Positions 54,971 to 64,000 of a stretch of 64,000 nt of DNA are shown here, in pieces. Numbering within the stretch: position 1 is the stretch's first letter; each line of letters begins with the position of its first letter. The notes below the pieces were generated by a model. It saw only the letters and a list, made by a program, of their open reading frames with translations, had not been told where the DNA came from and did no database searches. Source of the stretch: Latrodectus hesperus (lineage: Eukaryota; Arthropoda; Arachnida; Araneae; Theridiidae); NCBI GenBank assembly GCA_037975125.1, contig CM075850.1, positions 131,157,800-131,221,799 on the forward strand. The letters run 5' to 3'. The position numbers and the translations under genes were made by a program.

Positions 54971-57486
54971 ATGAATATGATAAAAGAAAAATATTTCGGA
55001 ACAAAAGTAAAATAATATGGCATAGAAGAAACAAAAGTTTTTTCCCCATGGGTGAATTTTTTTCCTCGAGACAAAAGAAACTCATTGGCTCCTCGCGAGC
55101 TTATAAACGGGGTAAAGGTTGGAAAATAGTAACAGAGTTCTTGGATGCTTCCCAACCTCACTTCGAATTGAACTGTCTAACTCGCAGGTGTTTATTGCGA
55201 ATTTCCACAATCGTATGCATTCGGTAACAATGTTAAGTGCCTTTCTGAAAATTCCAAAGTTCGGAAGAATGACGTTCGTACCCTTTTGTGTTAACTTCAC
55301 TGAATAAACGAGCTCCTCTTTAAATGTCCGAAAGAAAAAAGTAAAATGTTTGGTACTCTCACAAGTCGAATCATAAAAAACTGTGTTATTTTTACTGATA
55401 CAACGATACAAGGTCAACTACTTCTTTGTCCTTCTAAAAATAATTTTTCTCTCTGTCGGTAGACTTATTTGGGCTTACTTTTTCTGATTTATTCTCGTGA
55501 AATGAAGCTCACTATTTTTTATCATGTCTGTATGTAATTCACGATAAAGAATACAAACATGAAACAATTCTTCACATTATGAAAGACGAAATTTGCAAAT
55601 GAAATATTATAACATCCACTTTCAAGCACTTTATTTTCTGTTGTAAGATTTGATAATTTAATTTTTGCTTAAATTAATATAAATATGACGAGTTACAAAA
55701 ATAATTACTGAACTGAACTACATTTGGCTTACAAATCCCTATGATAAACCTTGAGAAATGGAGAGATAATAGAAGAAAATATTACTTATGAATATTTACT
55801 AATTTGTTTAGGTATAATATCAAAAATAAAATACTTCTAAAATAACTTTTCAATATTTATTCTCAGAATTATTTTCTAAAACTAAGCTAAAATAAAATAA
55901 ATATTTCGCATAAATTTTTAAAACTTGTAATAAAAAAATATAGGATCATTTTACATTATATTTTAAAAATTAAACACAATAATATGCCTTGTTGATAATC
56001 CAATATTCTTGCTACCCATACCGTATCTACAATTAATTACATAATTCATGGCATTATTGTAATATTCATTATATCTTCGTTAGCACTAAATATATAATTG
56101 CAGAAAAAATAAAGCTTTAATATTCTAAAATAATTACAAATTAAAAAATTGAGTGAGAAAGTTTAAGTGAATTCGTGGAAAACAGCTCCTTACAATCTTT
56201 GAGATTACAACAAAATTTACAAGTAAATATTTTATATAATAAATATAAAGTATACTAATTGAAAAACTGAGTTTTTTAAAAGATGTATAAAAAAATCACA
56301 TCATATAGATAATATCGAAGATTTGATTAAAGTTCAAAAAACTTATTTATTCATCTTGAAACTATTGAGAATATTATATGGATAAGGAATTACTTTTGAA
56401 TGTTCTTATAAATTAAAAAATATACACTAAAAATTTTTATTTAATCTGCATTTTTTTGTAATACATCTATCGAAAATGAATTCACTTGTTGAAGTTATCC
56501 GTCTAGTTATGCTAGATGAATTCTTATTATCTCCTGATAGGATCGTAAGTTGCTCGTCTCACCCTTTTCGATTCGGGTTCGTCACTAAATGCTGGATAAA
56601 ATCCAAGCAGAACTACATCCATTGTTTGCTATTCAGAGCAAAACCTTGAAGGCATAGACTTAAAAAAAGAAAACAGACATCTTTCATGCTTGAGATATAC
56701 AGTTACCTACCGAATTATCAGATTTATCAAAAAGTTTAAAATACATTTATGTAACCATAACTAGCGACATTTTATACTTCCGATTTTAATGCGGAGGGCA
56801 GGATTTCCTACATTTTCAACTAATTTTAAAGTAAAAAATATTTTTTGTTGTTTAAGAAGAAAACTTAATATTTTGTGATAAAATAAGCTGTTCTCCAGTT
56901 CATCGTTCTACCAATATCTGTACCGCTCTAGCTTAGAACTTATTTTTTTAGCTGATGAATTTTTTCAGCTGTTCTCCATAGTGTGACTCAAACTCAAATG
57001 TAAAATTATAAGTTTAAATTAAGGTATTTTTCAATAATGATTTTAAAGTTTAGATTTAATTTTGATTTAAAAATTATGTTCGACTCTATGTAAGAATTAA
57101 ATTTAAGTGTATCCCTAAGTTTTGACCCATTCATTTTTAAAATATATTGTTTCATTTTATCAACGTACAATCAACGAATATCCTCGAATTCATCAGAAAA
57201 GTAAATAAGGTGTAATATGAATTCAGTTGTATTTTCCTGTATTCAAATTTTTTAATTCTAAGCAGTCATGGAAAACTTTAAATATTCTACCTTTGCTTTA
57301 GGTGTTTAATGGTAATTTTTGTACATGTGGCTGAATGGATAGAGATCTTCAATTTAAAGTGGATGCCAAGACTTTAAAAACATCTAACCCAAAGTTGGAC
57401 TCGAGTAAATAAACTATTGGATTGAACGTCCCGGAATTATCTGTTCTATAGACAGCTCATATCATCGGGAGATCAATGAATTTTAC

Positions 57487-57713
<227 letters not shown>

Positions 57714-60700
57714 CAACTAAAATTTTTATAAATGCGATATCAGAATACTAGCATTTAAAAAAATACCTAACAATAGTTTTATGCACTTCAGATATTTTTA
57801 TATCTTTCTGAATCGGTTTTATGCTTTAAATTTTCTAATGTGTTTTTAAATAGAATAAAAAGAAAAATTCTTTTAAACTCAAAATAACTTTAAACTAAGT
57901 ATCTTTAAACTGTAGAAAATAATTATTTCAAATTTTAGAATCATTAAAATATTTTAAAAGGCAGAGTATATTTTATCTACTGTATTATGCTTTAATTTGC
58001 TGATTATTATCTCTTTTCTTAACTTATTTCTTTTTAACCAAATTTTTTAATAAAATCATAGTTATAACTTTTAATCATTTTTAATAGCTTCCACACTTGT
58101 AATTTTTAAATATTCTATAAGCATTTCTCCAATTTTTAGAAAGAAAAAAATTTTAAGTCTGTTTTTTTTTAATATTAATTAACCACTGAGCTTTGCATTT
58201 TTATTGGAAGTAAACTTACGAAACACCAACTGTAATTTAAAATGAAATAAAATGCCACATTGTCTCCTAGTTGAAATTTTTGACCATAATAAAAAAGGAT
58301 TTTATAAACCAATCCATTATAAAATATATAGCTAATATTTTGTGTCTTTTTTTAAAGAAATAAATGCGTTTCTTTTAAATATATTTTCTTATGAACTTTA
58401 GAAAGATTTCTATAATTGATCAACTTATTTTTACAAGTCAGTAAATGATTTAAGAAAGACCAGAAATTGTTTGCATATTTATTTAAGAATCATACCATTT
58501 TAAACAATAACCAACCAAAATTTTAGGAATTTATTGAAAACTGTATATAATTTGATCAGTTAATTAAAATCAAAAAATTATATGATAATCGCTTCCTAAA
58601 ATTAAGTGAAGGGAAATATAATTTTTAGAGCTATATACTTGAACATTAATTGTCCATGTTGAATTCCATTTGTATTTCCAGGTATTACTAATTTCTTTGC
58701 TTATTTTAATTTTTAGAAATAATATGTTAGCAATAACATTACACTTTTTCCAAAATCAAACAAAGGGAAACAAATTCTTAATCATGGAATATAATAACAA
58801 ACTTACCATTATATGATATATTTAAATTTAATTTAGAGACTGCTTTTTATATGATACAGTTTATAAACCTAATTCTGTAAGGTATTAATGTTGTACAGTA
58901 ATAGAAGCTATTGTGATAGAACAGTACATTATTAAATTATGGCTCAATTTTACATTAATTTTAATTTTTAGAGACACAGTATTTACAAATTTTTAAACAA
59001 GCAAAACATTAAAAATGTTTTAATTATTCTGCAAAAATTAAAGTCATAAAAATAATCGGTATTATTCTAAGTTAGTCTCTTATAACTCAGAAAACTTATG
59101 AATTCAACTATTCTTATAAGTATGCAAATTTAATTCTAGTATACCAGTTGAATATAAATACAAGTATATAAATTCAACATTTTTTGACGAATAAATTAAC
59201 AGTTTCAAAATCATTGTAGGCATATTTTTATCTTCCAATTGTGTTTCTTCTCTTGGAGGACTTTTCATAGATAATGGTTCATATTCACATACTAAAAAAG
59301 AAATAAGCTGTGGAACTCATAAAAACACACATTGACATATGTACATGTAGAACAATGCACATTTCCAATTTTTTCACAGGAGTTGGTATCGAATTGACAA
59401 TTTTAATTCCAAAAAAAAAAAAAAAAAAATGCGATTTTACCTCTAATATGGCCATAAGTAAAAAATAGATAAGCAATGATTTTTAACTTGGGGAAAAGGT
59501 AATCTCTCTCTCGCTCGCTCGTTTTCGTTTATATATAAATAAAAAAAGAAACAATTCCAAGCTCCTATTTTGTGTGTGTGTGTATTCAAATCTTAAATAC
59601 CAATGCACATACAACTCTTTTTGATTTCATTTCACTATTTTTAAAAAACACACCAGAGATTTTATGAAAACTCTACAAATATTCATGGGTAACAATTCAA
59701 AAGACAATTCATTAAAATGGGATTTACTAATAAATATGATTAAAGACTTATCGTTATATTTCTTAGGCCATTAAATTGAATGCGCACTTTAGTTTTGAAT
59801 TATTTGAATTAAAAATTTACTATAATATATTAATTGATTTAATTTACTGGATAATTTAAAATATATAAAACGATATGGTTTATAACTCTACTTAACTGAC
59901 TGAATAAGATTTGTAACAGTAATTAACTGTTATATTCATATTAATTTCCTTTTTGCTGCATATTGAATTTTGAAGTGTTTTATTCTCAGGATGTTCGCGT
60001 TCACACAAGAAAAATGTTTGCTAAAATATTTTTCAATGTGAAATTTTAAACAGCTATAAAATACCTATATGCTTACAAGTGTTTTGAGTTATCATCTCGA
60101 TTCATTCCATTCATAGTTTTCAAGAAGTCCTCCAAAGAGATGCTCCAAATTTCGATTTATTCTGAATGACAAGTAAATTAATATTTTAGGACCTGTAAAT
60201 TATGTTCTATATTGTCATGCTGCTGATTTCCCAAAATCGATTTAAGACGTCCGCGAGATGCAACAATGACACATAAGTTCATTCAATTCTATCACAATCC
60301 CTTTCCATGTGTTTAAACGATATTTTATGATATGCTTAGAGCATTTATAAGACAACATGTATTTTTTGACTTAAAGTTCTTAACTAAATCTGTGTTGGCA
60401 CATTATTTCAACACAGCTGAAAAAGCCACCATGAAAATAACGATGCATAAATTCAATTCTTTATATGTTCACAAAATTTTTATTTGGCACATGTGCCGTA
60501 TTATCCATGATGCCAAATTCTGAGATTGGCGACTTTTTGGCTGTGTCGGAATTTCTTATGTATCTGGCAACCTCGTTTTTATTACGTCATAAATATGGAG
60601 ACCTATAAGAATTATGCAGAAAATTCTATTTTGGTAACTCTAGTATTTACGTCATCGAGCAAGTCACGATATGTCATCTTGACAAGATTTCTTCATCGCC

Positions 60701-60790
60701 AAAAAAATTCAAAATTTGGAATCATAGATTATACGACACCTGTACATTTTATTTACTTATTTATTACTTTCTTAAAAAATATGAAATTTT

Positions 60791-60794
<4 letters not shown>

Positions 60795-60857
<63 letters not shown>
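60795..60857. repeat. (TA)n microsatellite
   Basis: About 30 TA units directly preceding the AGCTGACCCAGCC motif at 60870. Confidence 0.97.
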
Positions 60858-60859
<2 letters not shown>

Positions 60860-61958
60860 ATACATATACAAGCTGACCCAGCCACGCGTTGCAGTGGCTG
60901 AGTTTTTATAATACATTGAATCAATTTTTTACTAATTCTTGGATACAATCAAATTAATATTTTCTAAAAAAATTTAAAATAGGTTCATTCATATGAGATT
61001 AAAAATAAAACGTTTCGCAAAAAAGTAAAAGTAATAGGTAAAGTATCGAAATTTTGAAATTAAGCACAAATCAACATATACTTTCTGAATTTACATTTTA
61101 TTCATCTTATATTAAATTATAGTTAGTAATCAGTGACTTACTTATAAAATATACTATATAAATTAAAAACATCTAAAAATAAATTGTTATAAATGAGGTA
61201 GATAACATTGACATCGAACTATTATTTTTTCAATTTTTAATTATTAAAACTAAAAAATGTTTCCGCGATATTATACAGAAATAAAAAAAATTAAAAGAAT
61301 TTATCATTTGAATAAATAAATTAGATCAAAATGTTCTACTGAATAAATTAATAATTATCAAATTATAAAATAAAAATGAAAAAAATAAAAGGCTGTCAAG
61401 AAATACTTACATGATTTGGAGGTGGTATGAAAATTAGTAGAGAAAAACAGCAATAAATAAAATTTTATTTTACTGTTTATAATATTAAAAATATTCAAAC
61501 TGAACACGCACAATAATAACACAATACAAAGTATAATTATGAAAGTGATTCACAAAAAACTGTTATAGTATGATTATACATCATGAAAATATATGTATCA
61601 TGAAAATATATGTACATCATGAAAATATAATAATAAAAATATATGTAAATTCTATATTTAACCACGCGATTGCGCGCGCACGTTAATTTTCTCGAAGATG
61701 TATAATCTAGAAAAACAAATACGTCGCCATGTGCCGAATACCTGTGCAACTTAGATGCTAAACCGCCATCTATTAGGAACTTACAGAACTAAACAATAAA
61801 TAAATATTAATGTCGTATAATAAATATTGAGAATAATAATTAAGAGATAAAAACTATTCTATTTTTTAAGTTGGACTATATTATAAATGGTTACAAAATT
61901 TTATCAAAATCCTCTCAGTAGTTTCGGAGTTTATCGGGAACATACATCGTGACACGAA

Positions 61959-61962
<4 letters not shown>
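60858..61962. mobile_element. TA-bracketed dispersed-repeat candidate
   Basis: A 1.1-kb segment between two (TA)n tracts. It starts AGCTGACCCAGCCACGCGTT and ends with CAGTAGTTTCGGAGTTTATC and then GGGAACATACATCG. Paired ends of this style recur as dispersed repeats in arthropod genomes, to my recollection. No ORF supports a class. A short minisatellite (61578-61640) lies inside. Confidence 0.4.
61578..61640. repeat. Short minisatellite, three units
   Basis: ATCATGAAAATATATGT-type units (about 17-22 bp) repeat three times, with a fourth partial AAAATATATGTAAA. Confidence 0.7.

Positions 61963-62048
<86 letters not shown>
61963..62048. repeat. (TA)n microsatellite
   Basis: About 42 TA units at the right edge of the TA-bracketed repeat. 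Confidence 0.97.
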
Positions 62049-62052
<4 letters not shown>

Positions 62053-62729
62053 TGTTTATAACAAATTTTAATATTTTTTTACAATGCCTATTACTGCATA
62101 AATTTATGAAATTTCATCGAAATAATTTTCTGTTCAAATCCTTTTGGATATAGTCCCATTTTTAGTAGAGAAGAGGTAGTAACTTTTAATAGAAGTTGTT
62201 ATTTAATATTCAAAGATAAATTTTCAGAAATACACGAAAATATTAAAAAAGCGATGATTTTACTTCTGTTAATTTCTTACGAAAATAATAATAGTTAATA
62301 ACAATAATAAATTTTGTAATATAATTAAGAACCATATAAAAAGTGAAATTTTATAATTTTTAAAGAAATTTGAATATTATTTTTAATGTCTTTTAATTTA
62401 TGTTATTTTTCAGTGCAAAAATATTGAAAGATGTTCTATTGCAAAAGTGTTTTAAGTACTTTGTCTAATGAAACGATATATCTATAGCTTATAATTGAAA
62501 AATATTTTACAGATTGCGTAGTGTATTTTATATAATATAAAGAGTTTATATTATAACATTTTTTACCAATATATAATATATATAGTATAGTGGTTATAAT
62601 AATATGCTCTACTGCTGCCGCCCAAAATACAACATGAAGGAAGACCAGAAAATTTATTTGGCACAGAACGCATTATACAAAGATCGAATGATTGACTTTA
62701 AAATCTCTTGTAAAGTGAGAATGATGACA

Positions 62730-63640
62730 AAATCAGTACCTTGTGTAGCTGCCATTGTTAACTATTACGGATGCACATGCCTCGGCATACAATCAAAAAC
62801 TCTTTGGATATGTCCTTGGAGTACAGTAGTCCATGCGACTTCCACAACTACCGAAATTGATCAGGTGTAGCAACTAGTGATATACCCCATACCAGTTATT
62901 GTGTAAATATGGGGCCACATGTTTTCGATTAGCGATAGGTAAGGAGAACAAGCAGGCCGAGGAATCAATTAAATCCGATATGTAAAGAAATCTTGCACAT
63001 TTCGAGCCACACAAGGTTGCGCATTGAAGGAGAAGTAATAAGAAGTGTTGAAGGAGGACCACAAACTCAAACACCTCAGAGATGTATTGCTGGCAGTTTA
63101 GTGTACCACAATACATTCTAGAGGTATACGGCAGTGAAATTCAACAACACTCCAAACCATAATCCCGATTAAAAGACCAGTGCGGGGATGCATGCAGTGT
63201 CTTTAATTCGAATCCGATCATCCGGGTGTTGCTGGCAGAAGAGGAATTAGTCAGAAAAAATGTCGGGCCATTCCGTCGTTCATGATCGACCATTAGCGGT
63301 GACGCAAACGGTCTTTATCAAAGAAAAATGAAGTAACAGACGCTTTACAAGCATTCCACTAAGCTACAAATGGCATTGAATGGTACAAGCAGACACCGAA
63401 TGATGCGTAGCAGATTGAATTTGTTGTACTATGTATTGTGATATGGCTGAGAGATCCATGATTGCCATACGCACAGTATGCTTGCCATCACTTGCAGTAG
63501 TGGAAAGAGGGAGTGTGATCGTTTCTGTCATTCAGTGTTTACAGATGAGCATCGCAATTTGTTAGTTTCGTCCAACATTATCACTGATTTCTTTGAAGGA
63601 TAATCCGCAATCTCTGTAATTTACTACTCTTTTTCGATCG
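62730..63640 (-). pseudogene. Tc1-like transposase relic
   Basis: On the minus strand the pieces are in Tc1-like order. FSFKEISDNVGRN (helix-turn-helix, near 63600) is followed by HTVRMAIMDLSAISQYIVQQ near 63450 and HHSVSACTIQ. Then come GIMVWSVVEFHCRIPLECIV near 63140, the NARPH-like remnant before VARNVQDFF near 63000, and near 62760-62900 SHGLLYSKDI followed by FLIVCRGMCIR. Stops and frameshifts are frequent. Inverted repeats were not identified. The plus-strand ORF at 62604-62870 is only its antisense shadow. Confidence 0.75.
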
Positions 63641-64000
63641 AAAAACTTGTTTGAGAGGCGCTCGATCACTTCTACGAGGAATAGTTAAAAGCTTAGGGAA
63701 AAATTGCTTGGAAAAAGAGTTAGGATATTTTTAAGAAAACGGGCAATCTTTCTCTCTGTTATTTCTCCCTTTATACAGTTATTACAAATGTCACAATTGT
63801 CACCCGTGATGCACATGTATGCTGCCAAGCTAATGATTTGCATATCTTATTGCCGCAAACACATCATGTCATTCTGATGATTTGCATATTTCTGCAGGAT
63901 TTTGAAGTTTGGGAGGCCAACAGCGTATAATCTATAGAATTTTAGTAAAAATAATTATAATTAATTAGAAGTAAGAATTTATAACTAGGTATAACAAGTA

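Noticed and set aside
57306..57420. tRNA-Ser-like GTGGCTGAATGG motif
   Set aside because: There is no B box at the right spacing and no acceptor stem pairing.
60420..60440. TGGTGG (Trp-Trp) on the minus strand as a possible bestrophin neck exon
   Set aside because: The flanking residues read S-W-W-L-F-Q, not the conserved R-W-W-N-Q-Y, and no hydrophobic helix precedes it.

Overview
This is an AT-rich eukaryotic (metazoan) window. It has split genes with GT/AG introns, long (TA)n tracts and many transposon relics. The mix of repeats (tRNA-derived SINEs, Tc1/mariner, hAT, pogo, a Ty3/Gypsy-type LTR element, RNase H-bearing LINEs) and the long-intron gene suggest an arthropod, most likely an araneomorph spider. 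That assignment is inference from repeat style, not from a marker gene.

Layout. Positions 1-4900: AT-rich DNA with a hairpin (91-170), a small hAT-type MITE with a perfect 8-bp target duplication (716-1339), and what looks like the last coding exon of an unrecognised plus-strand gene (1729-1812). Positions 4903-14189: a decayed plus-strand Ty3/Gypsy-type LTR retrotransposon whose leader is split by a Harbinger-type element (5537-10501). That element is itself split by a hAT-like transposon with a broken transposase (6292-10034), giving a three-level nest. Positions 14190-17935: AT-rich spacer and probable 3' UTR.

Positions 17936-50424 (minus strand): eight consecutive coding exons of a bestrophin, a Ca2+-activated anion channel. 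All splice junctions and phases agree by hand and give 945 residues inside the window. The first roughly 105 residues (first membrane helix and neck) are not seen and should lie beyond the right edge. The conserved channel core is followed by a very long, Ser/Pro/Lys-rich cytoplasmic tail with a threefold 41-residue repeat, almost all in one 1.8-kb last exon.

The bestrophin introns, and the region to its right up to 64000 (probably its upstream intron), hold Tc1/mariner relics (26.2, 38.5, 44.6 and 62.7 kb), a pogo relic (52.9-54.2 kb), two 5'-truncated copies of one LINE (36.5 and 50.7 kb), SINE pieces, tandem duplications and (TA)n blocks. All seven intronic elements with readable coding sequence lie on the same strand as the gene. 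I saw no CRISPR array, operon or prokaryotic feature. The most unusual items are the nested insertion, the odd aperture residue and repeat tail of the bestrophin, and two strong hairpins.
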